Positions 1 through 8,440 of a stretch of 34,623 nucleotides of DNA are shown in pieces. The first letter of the stretch is position 1. Every line of letters starts with the position of its first letter. A program made the position numbers and the translations under genes. The stretch comes from Campylobacteraceae bacterium. GTDB lineage: Bacteria; Campylobacterota; Campylobacteria; Campylobacterales; Sulfurovaceae. The notes below the pieces were generated by a model that saw nothing but the letters and a program-made list of their open reading frames with translations, was not told the DNA's origin and made no database searches. Location: the NCBI GenBank assembly GCA_027081355.1, contig JALWKP010000155.1, positions 1 through 34,623 of the forward strand, in the 5' to 3' direction.

Positions 1-2
1 AA

Positions 3-506
3 AATTCTAAAGTAATACGCGAAATGAGCGAAGCCGGAGTTATTGCAATATTTTTAATATTCATCTCGCTAGTTTTAATGTTTAACTCTTTAACTCTTTC
101 GTTAATTACATTAAGCGTAATTCCTTTATCTATTTTAGGCGCATTAATAGGAACAAAAATAATGGGGCTTAACTTAACAATGCCGGGATTAATGGGAATT
201 GTAGGACTTGCAGGAGTTGTGGTAAACGATGCAATTATTATGCTTGATTTCATAAAAAACTCTAAAAATTACAGCGATTTGGCACATAAAGCTTCTACCA
301 GAATCCGCCCTATTATGCTAACTTCCGTAACAACTGTTTTGGGTCTGTTTACCCTTATTTTCTTTGCAAGCGGACAAGCTTTGGTAATTCAGCCTATGGC
401 GGTCTCTCTCGGTTACGGAATTGCATGGGCTACGGTTTTAAACTTGATTTTTATCCCGCTTCTTTATGCAATAATTTATAAGGTTAAAGATGAAAAATTT
501 ATATAA
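3..506 (+). CDS. RND-family efflux transporter, C-terminal end (partial)
   Basis: This is the 3' end of a gene that enters from the left edge; the frame is open from base 3. The visible 167 residues are strongly hydrophobic, with about four membrane spans. They contain the conserved C-terminal RND segment around GLAGVVVNDAIIMLDF, followed by RIRPIMLTSVTTVLGL. Both are hallmarks of the proton-relay transmembrane domain of AcrB/MexB-like or heavy-metal RND pumps in the inner membrane. The substrate cannot be read from this part. The stop lies 17 bases inside the next gene, so the two are probably co-transcribed. The family is certain; the subfamily is not. Confidence 0.9.
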   Translation, partial: NSKVIREMSEAGVIAIFLIFISLVLMFNSLTLSLITLSVIPLSILGALIGTKIMGLNLTMPGLMGIVGLAGVVVNDAIIMLDFIKNSKNYSDLAHKASTRIRPIMLTSVTTVLGLFTLIFFASGQALVIQPMAVSLGYGIAWATVLNLIFIPLLYAIIYKVKDEKFI

Positions 507-1146
507 TGCACTAATGTTAAAAAAGCTTTTAAGTTTAAAAGAGTTAGGGTTTAATTATGTTGAACCGATTCAAGAGTTTAAAGATGACAATATCAGCCTG
601 CCTAACGATTTAAATACGCTGCGGCAAATTGTTTTAAACTGCCACCTTTGCGAACTATCTAAAACGCGGCGAAATGTAGTTTTTGGCGAAGGAAATGTAA
701 ATGCCGATATAATGTTTGTAGGCGAAGGTCCGGGTGCCAGCGAAGATGCGCAAGGTCGCCCGTTTGTAGGAAGAGCAGGAGAGCTTTTGACAAAAATGAT
801 AGAAAATGTTTTGCACATCCCAAGAAGCCAGGTTTACATTGCAAACATAGTAAAATGCCGCCCTCCCAAAAACCGCACCCCTTTGCCAAAAGAAGCCCTA
901 ACCTGCCGCCCCTACCTATTTAAACAGATAGAGCTTATCAAACCGCGCCTTATAGTGGCACTCGGTTCAACCGCCTACCGCTACCTTACAGACGACACAA
1001 CCCCAATAAGCCGCGTGCGCGGACACATAATCCAAAAAGAAAACTACAAAATAATCCCAACCTACCATCCAAGCTACCTTTTGCGCAACCCATCAGCCAA
1101 AAAAGAGGCTTATGCAGATATGCTAAAAGTTAAAAGTTTTCTGTAA
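490..1146 (+). CDS. Family 4 (Fe-S) uracil-DNA glycosylase
   Basis: This 218-residue protein should excise uracil from DNA as the first step of base excision repair. Motif A (GEGPGASEDAQGRPFVG, residues 78-94) and the C-terminal TYHPSYLLR (191-199) are typical of the UDG superfamily. Four cysteines, C51, C54, C123 and C139, are placed as in family 4 enzymes, where they bind a [4Fe-4S] cluster. The N-terminal 45 residues form a short extension before the core. The start overlaps the upstream RND gene by 17 bases; a start at the Met nine codons later would also be possible. Codons in the second half are richer in C than those of the neighbouring genes, but the protein looks intact. Confidence 0.93.
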   Translation: MKNLYNALMLKKLLSLKELGFNYVEPIQEFKDDNISLPNDLNTLRQIVLNCHLCELSKTRRNVVFGEGNVNADIMFVGEGPGASEDAQGRPFVGRAGELLTKMIENVLHIPRSQVYIANIVKCRPPKNRTPLPKEALTCRPYLFKQIELIKPRLIVALGSTAYRYLTDDTTPISRVRGHIIQKENYKIIPTYHPSYLLRNPSAKKEAYADMLKVKSFL

Positions 1147-1163
1147 AATCAAAAAATTTTGGA

Positions 1164-1169
1164 TATAAT
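1164..1169 (+). promoter_or_regulatory. Candidate -10 box for the restriction-modification genes
   Basis: A perfect TATAAT lies in the 50-base gap between the glycosylase stop and the methyltransferase start, 27 bases upstream of that start. No convincing -35 box is visible, which is common in Campylobacterota. The assignment rests only on match and position. Confidence 0.5.
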
Positions 1170-1196
1170 AAAGTATAGTAAATTAAAAGGAAAAAA

Positions 1197-2363
1197 TTGA
1201 GTTTATTTGCAAAAGATACTATTTACGATATATCTAATTTATATAGTATTAATGAATTTTGGACATCTAAGCAGAGACAGGGCAACAGCATACATGAAAT
1301 TTCTTACAGAGCCTGTTTTAAACCTCAATTGCCTAATTATTTTATAAAAAACTATACCAAAGAAGGGGATATTATATACGACCCGTTTTCCGGAAGAGGA
1401 ACCACTATTTTAGAAGCTGCTTTATTAAACAGAAAAGTTATAGGAAACGATATTAATCCATTAAGCCAAATATTGAGTGAAGCAAGATTTACGATACCGG
1501 ATATAGATGAGTTAAAAAACTACTTATATAATATAGAATTTAACAAGAATTTAAAAGCAGATATAGATTTGTCTATGTTCTACCACAGAGATACCGAAGG
1601 GGAATTAGTTTCATTAAGAAATTTTATTTTAGAAAAAGAGGAAAACGGAACCTTAAATAGTTTAGACAGCTGGATAAGAATGGTCGCTACAAATAGACTT
1701 ACCGGACACTCTAAAGGTTTTTTCTCAGTTTATACAATGCCGCCAAATCAAGCAGTATTGCCACATAGACAAATTATTATCAATAAAAAAAGAAACCAAA
1801 AACCTGAATATAAAAATATAAGAGAAATTATTATAAAAAAGAGTAAATCTCTTATTAGAAATATAACTCAAAAAGAAAAAAAATTACTAAAACAGATACA
1901 CAAAAGCGCTTTATTTTTAAATTGCGATGCAAGAGATACTAATAATATAAAATCCGAAAGTGTAAATTTAACAGTAACATCGCCTCCTTTTTTAGATATT
2001 GTAAATTATGAAAATGATAACTGGCTAAGATGCTGGTTTAACGGAATTGACAGCAAAAAAGTGGGAGAAAAAATAACTATGGCTAAAAATGTCCAAGAGT
2101 GGTCAAAAATTATGCAAGATGTTTTTTTAGAACTGTTTCGCATAACAAAAAAGGGAGGTTACTTAGCTTTTGAAGTAGGAGAAGTAAAAAAAGGAAAAAT
2201 TAAACTAGAAGAATATGTAATTCCTATTGGTTTAAATGCAGGTTTTAAGATAGAAAAAATTTTAATTAATAAACAAAATTTTACAAAAACTTCTAATATT
2301 TGGGGTATTAAAAACAATTCCAAAGGGACAAATTCAAATAGAATTGTTCTGTTTAAAAAATAA
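1197..2363 (+). CDS. DNA amino-methyltransferase (N4-cytosine or N6-adenine) of a probable type II R-M system
   Basis: This 388-residue protein should transfer a methyl group from SAM to an exocyclic amino group in DNA. The SAM-binding motif I is DPFSGRGTT (residues 62-70) and the catalytic motif IV is TSPPF (261-265). The SPP form favours N4-cytosine but does not prove it. Motif I comes first and the two are separated by about 190 residues, which leaves room for a target-recognition region between them. The start is TTG at 1197, preceded by AAAAGG seven bases upstream; no ATG start is available in this region. A PD-(D/E)XK nuclease gene follows 22 bases after the stop. The gene is very AT-rich and bounded downstream by a MITE-like element, so recent acquisition is plausible. 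Confidence 0.88.
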   Translation: MSLFAKDTIYDISNLYSINEFWTSKQRQGNSIHEISYRACFKPQLPNYFIKNYTKEGDIIYDPFSGRGTTILEAALLNRKVIGNDINPLSQILSEARFTIPDIDELKNYLYNIEFNKNLKADIDLSMFYHRDTEGELVSLRNFILEKEENGTLNSLDSWIRMVATNRLTGHSKGFFSVYTMPPNQAVLPHRQIIINKKRNQKPEYKNIREIIIKKSKSLIRNITQKEKKLLKQIHKSALFLNCDARDTNNIKSESVNLTVTSPPFLDIVNYENDNWLRCWFNGIDSKKVGEKITMAKNVQEWSKIMQDVFLELFRITKKGGYLAFEVGEVKKGKIKLEEYVIPIGLNAGFKIEKILINKQNFTKTSNIWGIKNNSKGTNSNRIVLFKK

Positions 2364-2385
2364 AAATAAACCAAGAGGAAAAATT

Positions 2386-3039
2386 ATGAATGATATTTCT
2401 AATGAATTAGAAAGAGTAATATCGCAAATGTCAAAACCGTTAAATGAGCTTCCTTTAGAATTTGTTATAGAAAAACTGTCAGGAAAAAAAGTTATTCCTT
2501 TTGACAAAAACAATAAAATGGATATTGAAGTGCTTGAAGTTTTAAAAAATACTGCAGGCAGAGTTTTGGAAAAAGTAAATACAAAAGGAATATTAAGACC
2601 AAGAGCAAATGAAGTAGGAAACGATATTGAACCGTTTGTAAAAGAGGCATTAAAATATTTTGGATATAAAGCAGATACTCCAAAAACAGCCAATGGAAAG
2701 AAAAAATCAAGCGGTTACCCTGATATTGAATTTATAGATAAATTTAATAGAATAAATTATTTAGAATGTAAAACTTATAATATAAAAAATATAAATACAA
2801 CGCAAAGAAGCTTTTTTATATCACCATCTAATGAATTTAAAATAACTCAAAATGCTCATCATTTTGGTATATCTTTTGAAGTCTATGTAGAAAAGAGTAT
2901 CAGAAATAAACATTTGTATAAAATTAAGAGTTGGAAAATATTAGATTTATCTAAATTAAAATTAGATATAAAATATGAATTCAATTCTGATAATAAAAGA
3001 ATGTATAATAAAGATATGATTATTGGTCAGCAAATATAA
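2386..3039 (+). CDS. Probable type II restriction endonuclease, PD-(D/E)XK fold
   Basis: This 217-residue protein follows the methyltransferase directly and is probably its cognate nuclease. A PD-(D/E)XK active site is readable: P112-D113 in SGYPDIEF, then E127-C128-K129 in NYLECKT, with the hydrophobic spacing expected for the core beta strands. I chose ATG 2386 because AGAGGA sits six bases upstream. The frame is open upstream to 2344, which would overlap the methyltransferase and has no ribosome site. I do not recognise the specificity family. The stop is 13 bases before the MITE-like repeat at 3053. Function is inferred from the motif and the pairing. Confidence 0.78.
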   Translation: MNDISNELERVISQMSKPLNELPLEFVIEKLSGKKVIPFDKNNKMDIEVLEVLKNTAGRVLEKVNTKGILRPRANEVGNDIEPFVKEALKYFGYKADTPKTANGKKKSSGYPDIEFIDKFNRINYLECKTYNIKNINTTQRSFFISPSNEFKITQNAHHFGISFEVYVEKSIRNKHLYKIKSWKILDLSKLKLDIKYEFNSDNKRMYNKDMIIGQQI

Positions 3040-3052
3040 TAATATATTTTTT

Positions 3053-3216
3053 GAGACCACTGCACAATAGTTAGTTCCAAAGTATGGTGCTAGAAAGTAT
3101 CAGAAATTAAATAAAATTACTCGAAAGCCTAGCCAAAGCTAAGCCCAGAGGAATTTTTTTGATTTATGATATTTTATTAGTGCCATAATTTGGGCTTACT
3201 ATTGTGCAGTGGTCTC
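3053..3216 (+). mobile_element. MITE-like element, copy 1 (164 bp)
   Basis: The ends are inverted repeats: GAGACCACTGCACAATAGT at the left, and its exact complement at the right. A near-identical copy lies at 14735-14897 in the same orientation, differing by a handful of substitutions and one short indel. There is no room for a transposase, so it would have to be mobilised in trans. An internal 8-bp inverted pair (TAAGCCCA 3140-3147 and TGGGCTTA 3191-3198) could fold. The flanks are T-runs, so a target duplication cannot be read. The end sequence recalls IS5-like elements, but that family call is weak. Confidence 0.85.
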
Positions 3217-3343
3217 TTTTTATTTCAGATTGATCTCCAAATCACACAATTATAATATATCTAAAATATTGGAATTGCTAATATAAAAATTGGACTAAAG
3301 CAGAAGGAAAAATTGTAAAAGAGATTAGCAAAAACTATATAAA
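3217..3343. other. Intergenic AT-rich stretch with no recognised feature
   Basis: Together with the MITE-like element this fills the 304-base gap between the nuclease gene and the next gene. The remainder is AT-rich, with no start codon plus ribosome site, no clear hairpin and no repeat that I could match elsewhere in the window. Confidence 0.4.
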
Positions 3344-3802
3344 TTACTTATTTGTGCCATTTTGTTCTAATATTGGAAAAACTTTTTTATTAGCAGTTAA
3401 ATTTCTGGAAGCTATTTTTCCGCTTTTAATTAAATATGTTGAATTATTCTCAACAAATATCAACTCTAACGGCAATTTTTTATTATTGTCAATTACTGTG
3501 CCGGTTACATTTACCTCGTTATTATTTTTACTGTAATCTTTTAATGTAAATTTATAATCTTGGCTCAACCTTAATGCTTGACAGAAATTTTCTATATCTT
3601 CAATTGAAGTCTGCTTTTTGTTTTTTAAAGTTAATTTTTCTTGCAGAGCAAAATAATCCTGATGTTTTATGTCATTTAAAACTTTATCCACCTGGGCATT
3701 TAAAAAAGCTACATATTTAGAATCATCAAAATATCTTTTATATATTATAAAAACTAAAATTAATGCTACTATAATATACCCCGGTTTTTTGAATATTCTC
3801 AT
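3344..3802 (-). CDS. Hypothetical single-span membrane protein
   Basis: I do not recognise this 152-residue protein. It starts with a short basic stretch and one membrane segment (about residues 9-24), and the remaining 125 residues are soluble. They look like an alpha/beta domain, with two helical blocks (about 28-80) followed by beta-rich sequence, so the protein is probably anchored in the inner membrane with its domain in the periplasm. It is the last gene of a minus-strand run, five bases after the next membrane protein, and is likely co-transcribed with it. AT content is high, as in its neighbours. Confidence 0.6.
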   Translation of the reverse strand: MRIFKKPGYIIVALILVFIIYKRYFDDSKYVAFLNAQVDKVLNDIKHQDYFALQEKLTLKNKKQTSIEDIENFCQALRLSQDYKFTLKDYSKNNNEVNVTGTVIDNNKKLPLELIFVENNSTYLIKSGKIASRNLTANKKVFPILEQNGTNK

Positions 3803-3807
3803 AAATT

Positions 3808-4341
3808 TTATAACCTTTTTTGATAATTTACAAAATAAAATATAGCTATTAAATTCGGTAAAAACAGTGTTGGAATATAATACAATTTATCCAAATTCCC
3901 GCTTTTAAGCAAGAGTAAAAAAATTAAAACAAAAACACCGTATGCCAACAGCCTTATTGGGTTAAAAGCTCTTGCGGTATCTTTAAAACTGTTTAAAAAA
4001 CCTCTTCTGTTCTGCTTTAACAGCTTTTTTTCTTCTTTTATTATATCTTTTATACTTTTATTTTCGTTTATTTGTGTCAAAATACCATTTTCTTCATCAT
4101 ATAGATTAAAAGGATCGTCTATTTTATCTATGGCATCTTGGCTGCCAATATCATACATACCGCTTGCAAGGCGGCTTTTAACCATATTTGCATAATTTTT
4201 AAAAGAGGCTAATATAACAATAGCAGAAGATAGATATGCAGCTGCAAAACTTGCCATTTGCGCTTTTGTAGAAAACGGCAATAAAACACCCGCAAGCAGC
4301 AAAAATATTGCCAAAAGCACTAAAATTAGTCTAAAAAACAC
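3808..4341 (-). CDS. Conserved membrane protein of unknown function next to the AtpI-like gene
   Basis: This 177-residue protein has two hydrophobic segments at the N-terminus (about 3-22 and 30-48), a charged middle (about 50-125) with a KEEKKLLKQNRRG stretch, and two more spans at the C-terminus (about 130-170). The start is a GTG that shares one base with the stop of the upstream AtpI-like gene (TAGTG). GAGGA about ten bases upstream supports it, and the coupling suggests co-translation. I know no function; a link to ATP synthase assembly is only suggested by the neighbour. Confidence 0.65.
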   Translation of the reverse strand: MFFRLILVLLAIFLLLAGVLLPFSTKAQMASFAAAYLSSAIVILASFKNYANMVKSRLASGMYDIGSQDAIDKIDDPFNLYDEENGILTQINENKSIKDIIKEEKKLLKQNRRGFLNSFKDTARAFNPIRLLAYGVFVLIFLLLLKSGNLDKLYYIPTLFLPNLIAIFYFVNYQKRL

Positions 4342-4631
4342 TAATAATCATCCTCTTCATCGCTATTATCATAAACTCTTCTTGCATATTTAGGGTCATT
4401 TGCCAATTCGTCCAACTCTTTTTTCTGTTTTTTATACGCTTTGTAAACATTTAAAACTGCGCCCCCTACTCCCCAAAAAACTCCCAGCCAAAAGAGCCAT
4501 TTGTATCCAAAAAGTTTGCGCATTCCATAACCCAAGCCGACCCCTATTGCAACTGCTACAACAATAGATATGCCAAGACTCAAATCGTTTGCGGCAACCA
4601 CAATTTTTTTATATTTAGGTTCTTGCTCCAT
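4341..4631 (-). CDS. AtpI/AtpZ-like small membrane protein
   Basis: This 96-residue protein has two membrane spans (about 15-36 and 43-63) joined by a short basic loop, followed by a charged, acidic tail. Size, spacing and glycine-rich spans resemble the AtpI/AtpZ proteins that help assemble F-type ATP synthase or carry Mg2+/Ca2+. Here the gene is not next to ATP synthase genes but follows hemL. I chose ATG 4631 because AGAGGA lies just upstream; it begins one base after the hemL stop. A longer frame reaching 4670 would overlap hemL and has no ribosome site. The family assignment is moderate. Confidence 0.7.
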   Translation of the reverse strand: MEQEPKYKKIVVAANDLSLGISIVVAVAIGVGLGYGMRKLFGYKWLFWLGVFWGVGGAVLNVYKAYKKQKKELDELANDPKYARRVYDNSDEEDDY

Positions 4632-4632
4632 T

Positions 4633-5919
4633 TTATCCTCTAATTTCGCGCATTGTCTCATATGCGGCAATAATTGCCTGCTCTATCATCTCATCACTCA
4701 TAACCGTGCTTATAAATCCGGTCTCAAAAGCTGAGCAAGCTAAATAAACTCCTCTTCTTAACATTCCGCTGTGAAATTTTGCAAAAGTTTCTGTATCTGT
4801 TGCTAGCGCATCATCAAAATTTCTAACCTCATTTTCGCTAAAGAAATATCCAAACATAGAGCCTCTCACCTCTGTAACTAAAGGAATCTCTTCTGCATCG
4901 GCTGCGGCTTTAAAGCCTTTCATAAGCCGTTTTGCTTTTTTGCCAAGCTCCACATAAATTGCAGGATTATATTTTAATTTCCGTAAACTGGCAAGCCCGG
5001 CTGCCATTGCAACAGGGTTTCCGCTTAATGTTCCTGCTTGATATACCGGACCCTCAGGAGATAGTTTTTCCATAATCTCAATTCTGCCGCCAAAAGCCCC
5101 GACCGGCATTCCTCCGCCTATTACTTTGCCAAGAGTTACCAAATCGGGTTTAACTTGGCTAATGCCTTGCGCGCCTGTTAGAGTTGCTCTAAATCCGCTC
5201 ATCACCTCATCAAAAATCAAAAGTGTGCCGTGCTCGTCGCAAAGTTCTCTTAAACCTTCTAAAAACTCTTCGCTAGCAGGCACTAGCCCCATATTTCCGG
5301 CAATTGGCTCTATAATTATACAGGCAATATCATCACTCTCTTCAAAACACTTTTTAACGCTTTCTAAATCATTATAAGTTGCCAGCAGAGTGTGTTTTGT
5401 AAGGTCTTGCGGAACTCCCGGACTGCTTGGCGCTCCAAAAGTTGCCGCCCCGCTGCCTGCTTGAACAAGCAAAGAGTCGCTGTGCCCATGGTAACAGCCT
5501 GCAAATTTAACAATATCGTTTTTGCCTGTAAATCCGCGTGCAAGCCTTAAAGCGCTCATTACCGCTTCGGTTCCCGAATTTACAAATCGGACTTTGTCTA
5601 TGCTGTCAAAAAGCGCCGTTATCTCTTTTGCAAGCTCGGTTTCAAGCTCTGTCGGAGCACCAAAACTCAAACCCTTTTTAGCTGTTTCTATTACTGCATT
5701 TTCTATATCGCTGTCGCAGTGCCCAAAAATCAAAGGACCCCAGCTTTGCACAAAATCGATATATTTATTGCCGTCTATATCAAAAAGATAAGCCCCCTCG
5801 CCTCTTTCTATAAACGGCGGAGTCCCGCCCACACTGCCAAATGCGCGAACCGGCGAATCTACTCCTCCGGGAATATATTTACTCGCTTCTTCAAATGCCA
5901 ATTTGCTTTTTTCTAACAT
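4633..5919 (-). CDS. hemL: Glutamate-1-semialdehyde 2,1-aminomutase
   Basis: HemL converts glutamate-1-semialdehyde to 5-aminolevulinate in the C5 pathway of tetrapyrrole synthesis. The protein is 428 residues, the normal length. It shows the N-terminal [11 protein letters not shown] signature (17-27), the SGTEAV pyridoxal phosphate phosphate-binding segment (115-120), FDEVMSGFR (236-244), and the cofactor lysine K265 in [22 protein letters not shown] stands ahead of the ATG start. It is followed one base later by the AtpI-like gene. The upstream gap holds one of the stop-adjacent repeat tracts. There is nothing odd in the protein. Confidence 0.97.
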   Translation of the reverse strand: MLEKSKLAFEEASKYIPGGVDSPVRAFGSVGGTPPFIERGEGAYLFDIDGNKYIDFVQSWGPLIFGHCDSDIENAVIETAKKGLSFGAPTELETELAKEITALFDSIDKVRFVNSGTEAVMSALRLARGFTGKNDIVKFAGCYHGHSDSLLVQAGSGAATFGAPSSPGVPQDLTKHTLLATYNDLESVKKCFEESDDIACIIIEPIAGNMGLVPASEEFLEGLRELCDEHGTLLIFDEVMSGFRATLTGAQGISQVKPDLVTLGKVIGGGMPVGAFGGRIEIMEKLSPEGPVYQAGTLSGNPVAMAAGLASLRKLKYNPAIYVELGKKAKRLMKGFKAAADAEEIPLVTEVRGSMFGYFFSENEVRNFDDALATDTETFAKFHSGMLRRGVYLACSAFETGFISTVMSDEMIEQAIIAAYETMREIRG

Positions 5920-5939
5920 AGTTATCCTTTCAAGTATAA

Positions 5940-6104
5940 AAGCTTAGAGCTAAGAGCTAATTGTGCGGCTTCATTCGAAAAACGGAAAGCTGAAAACAGA
6001 AAACGGATAAATTCTGTTGTCTGTTTTCCGTTATCCGTTTTCAGTATGCGAAGCCACCTTATTAGCTTTATGCTTTAGGCTTTTAGCTTTATGCTTTTGC
6101 ATAA
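5940..6104 (-). repeat. Stop-adjacent word repeat with long inverted repeat (tract 1)
   Basis: This fills the gap between hemL and the HAD phosphatase gene. Next to the phosphatase stop, read on the minus strand, are repeated words of the type AAAGCTAA / AAAGCATAA; they run into the last codons of the gene. The centre is an inverted repeat: GAAAACGGATAA (5999-6010) pairs with TTATCCGTTTTC (6031-6042), and GGCTTC (5967-5972) with GAAGCC (6050-6055). The hemL side carries roughly complementary words. The whole unit could fold as one long imperfect hairpin. Confidence 0.75.
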
Positions 6105-6724
6105 TTATACAAAAAAAACTCTTCTATCTCTTTTGCAAGCTGCATTGGAGAGTTTAAAAGTTTTAAATTTCCTGTGCTAAATGCTACGCGTATAAATTTA
6201 ACTCTTGCTGCTTTGGCTGCCAGTTCGTCTCTGTCGCTGTCGCCGACAAAAACTGTGGTATTTGGAGTTTCACAGTTTCTTTGCATTAATTTAATCAGCA
6301 TTTCGGGCGATGGTTTGCCCTCTTTAACATCATCCCAGCAGATTATATCATCAAAATATCTGTCTATTTTTAAATGTTTTAATGCTTCAAGAGCTGAGTT
6401 TCTATAAGCATTTGTAGCAATTGCCAGTTTAATTTTTAAAGACTTCAACTCTTTTAGCATCTGCTCTATGCCGTCAAACAAAACAATCTCTCTATCGTGC
6501 ATAGCGCTGTAATACTCTTGAAACCACTTCTCATGTATTGGCTCTATCTTATCTATACCGTAAAAAAATTGTGCCAAATTGCAAGATGGGTTATTTATCT
6601 GTTCTAAAACGGTTTTAGAATCAAGCGGTTTTAAGCCAAGCTTGCCCCTGACATAATTTATTGCATTTGTCAAAACAACAGAGCTGTCAATCAGCGTGCC
6701 ATCCATATCAAAAATAGCCAGCAC
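6089..6724 (-). CDS. HAD-superfamily phosphatase, phosphoglycolate phosphatase-like
   Basis: This 211-residue protein is a HAD hydrolase with a helical cap between motifs I and II. Motif I is FDMDGTLID (5-13), the motif II threonine lies in ATNAYRNS, the motif III lysine in GKPSPEML, and motif IV is VGDSDRDELAA. The set resembles Gph/PhnX-type small-molecule phosphatases; the substrate is unknown. The start is a GTG that shares one base with the upstream stop (TAGTG), so translation is probably coupled to the PDC-sensor gene. The final residues, AKA, are encoded by the beginning of the repeat tract that follows. Confidence 0.85.
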   Translation of the reverse strand: MLAIFDMDGTLIDSSVVLTNAINYVRGKLGLKPLDSKTVLEQINNPSCNLAQFFYGIDKIEPIHEKWFQEYYSAMHDREIVLFDGIEQMLKELKSLKIKLAIATNAYRNSALEALKHLKIDRYFDDIICWDDVKEGKPSPEMLIKLMQRNCETPNTTVFVGDSDRDELAAKAARVKFIRVAFSTGNLKLLNSPMQLAKEIEEFFLYNYAKA

Positions 6725-7629
6725 TACTTTTTACTCCGGTTTAATGCAAATATATAAATAGCCAAACCGATAATCAAAGCAGTAATTGCTAAAATTAAGC
6801 CTCCGGCATAAAGCAGCTTAGAAGAGTCGATTATTGCAAATTTAAATACCAGCATAAGCGCTTCAATAGAAAGAGCAATAATAATAGAGCCCAAAAAGCG
6901 CACCATAGTTTTGTGTATATCACTCTCGTGCTGTTTTCTGTGCTCGCCTAAAACCTCTTCTTCAAAAAGCGCTTTAACCAAATCGAAAATTGCTAATGAG
7001 AGAGTCAGCAAAATTGTAGATTCAAAAACATTTTTAATATCCACCTCTTCTATATGAATTCCCATTGTAAAAAAGCTCACAACCCCTTTTATAAAAAGCA
7101 TTAAAGCCACAAAAAAAAGCGCAAAACTAAATGCAGCATAAATATATCTTGCAGCTTTTCCGCTTATAGATTCTATCGAAGAGCGGTTTACAATTTTCAA
7201 AATATTTTCCAGCGATACATCTACACATACAATATACATCAATCTGCCTTTTTCATCAAAAACCGGATATGCCGCAGTTACTACTAAAGAGTTGCTTTCT
7301 ATAGAAGGATACGGATCTGTTAAAACACACTTTTTATCTCTAATAACCCTGTAAAAATAAGCTCTTGAACTTCTGCTCTCGCCCGCTCCTTTGCGTGAAT
7401 ATTTAGGATTTAAACTGATAGTGTTTATAACCTGTTTTCCATTTGCATCTAAAATATATAAAGCTTCTACATATTTTATAGTTTTTGCTATGCCTTTTAA
7501 ACCGACTTTTAAATCTTTTAATTCAATACCCGGCACCCTGTTTGGAACGGAACGGCTGATTATATAACAAAAGTATGCTCTCGCTTTTGTTCTGATTAAT
7601 GAAAATTCATCAATCTCTTTAATTGTCAT
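6724..7629 (-). CDS. PDC/Cache sensor-like protein with C-terminal membrane spans
   Basis: This 301-residue protein has a PDC/Cache-like N-terminal region (about 20-145). It includes YILDANGKQV and YPVFDEKGRLMYIVCVDVSL, the strand pattern of small-ligand sensing domains. Four hydrophobic segments follow (about 160-188, 205-222, 245-267 and 272-295). There is no kinase, methyl-accepting or cyclase output domain, and no N-terminal membrane span precedes the sensor, which is unusual. Homologues next to psd in related genomes are, as I recall, labelled PDC-sensor or glycosylation-related proteins, but no activity is established. The start overlaps psd by 11 bases. Confidence 0.75.
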   Translation of the reverse strand: MTIKEIDEFSLIRTKARAYFCYIISRSVPNRVPGIELKDLKVGLKGIAKTIKYVEALYILDANGKQVINTISLNPKYSRKGAGESRSSRAYFYRVIRDKKCVLTDPYPSIESNSLVVTAAYPVFDEKGRLMYIVCVDVSLENILKIVNRSSIESISGKAARYIYAAFSFALFFVALMLFIKGVVSFFTMGIHIEEVDIKNVFESTILLTLSLAIFDLVKALFEEEVLGEHRKQHESDIHKTMVRFLGSIIIALSIEALMLVFKFAIIDSSKLLYAGGLILAITALIIGLAIYIFALNRSKK

Positions 7630-8440
7630 TAAGCTCTCCTATAACATCTCCGAAAGTTACTTTTTGATTTAAATTTACATTCCATTTTACAGCATCTTTT
7701 TGGCTTAAAATCACTATAGTAGAGCCCATTTCAAACCACCCCATAAGCTCCCCTTTTTTAAACTCTTTAGCTCTATCGTATTTAAAAAGAACCGGTTTAA
7801 CAGCATCGGAATTGGTTTTTAATTTCGGCTCAAATATTACAACCATTTTTCCGACATTAAGCGCCCCTACAAGCACAATAAAATGTTTATGGTTGAATCT
7901 GTCGATAACTTCTAAAATTACTCTTTCATTTTCTACATAAAGATTTTTTTTATTTTTTAAAAGCGGAATATTAACAGGAAAAAGCTTGCCCGGAATATGC
8001 AAAAGAGACAGCACTTTTAAATCAAACGGAAAGTGATACCTGTGGTAATCTTTGGGCGATAAGTAAAAATTAATAAACTCCCCGCCCTCTAAAACTTTAT
8101 AATTATTCCCAAATAACCCTAGCAGTTCATTGGTATTATACTTCATACCCTTAATTTGATACGCTTGATTATTTTCAATACGCCCAAAAGCTACAATCTG
8201 CGCATCGCAAGGAGATATTACAGAATTTACCCTTGCATCAATCACAGGCTCTTTTTCCAAAGCCCTGGTAAAAAGGGCTTCGAGCGAACTGTATTCTTCG
8301 GGTTTTTTAAATCTGCTCATATCAAGCCCCATAAGTTTAACATAAGCGCTGTTTATAATATTTTGGAAAGGTTTGGCAAACTTTTTTGTTGCAAATTTGC
8401 CAAAAGCATAAGAGAATGCAGAGCTAAAATGCCTACCCAT
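7619..8440 (-). CDS. psd: Phosphatidylserine decarboxylase proenzyme
   Basis: This enzyme converts phosphatidylserine to phosphatidylethanolamine at the inner membrane. The proenzyme cleaves itself at the G-S-T site to form the pyruvoyl cofactor; here this is G239-S240-T241 in EMGSTIVIL, near the C-terminus as usual. Catalytic D79 (SPCDA) and the histidines of DYHRYHFP (131-138) are present. I chose ATG 8440 (273 residues) because AAGGAG lies six bases upstream and the start overlaps the preceding stop by eight bases (ATGGGTAG). An in-frame ATG at 8467 would be deeper in the upstream gene and lacks that site. Confidence 0.95.
   Translation of the reverse strand: MGRHFSSAFSYAFGKFATKKFAKPFQNIINSAYVKLMGLDMSRFKKPEEYSSLEALFTRALEKEPVIDARVNSVISPCDAQIVAFGRIENNQAYQIKGMKYNTNELLGLFGNNYKVLEGGEFINFYLSPKDYHRYHFPFDLKVLSLLHIPGKLFPVNIPLLKNKKNLYVENERVILEVIDRFNHKHFIVLVGALNVGKMVVIFEPKLKTNSDAVKPVLFKYDRAKEFKKGELMGWFEMGSTIVILSQKDAVKWNVNLNQKVTFGDVIGELNDN

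Noticed and set aside
3283-3536. Open plus-strand frame running through the gap and across the start of the next gene
   Set aside because: It has no start codon with a ribosome site, and most of its length is the antisense of the 3344-3802 gene; it is probably chance.
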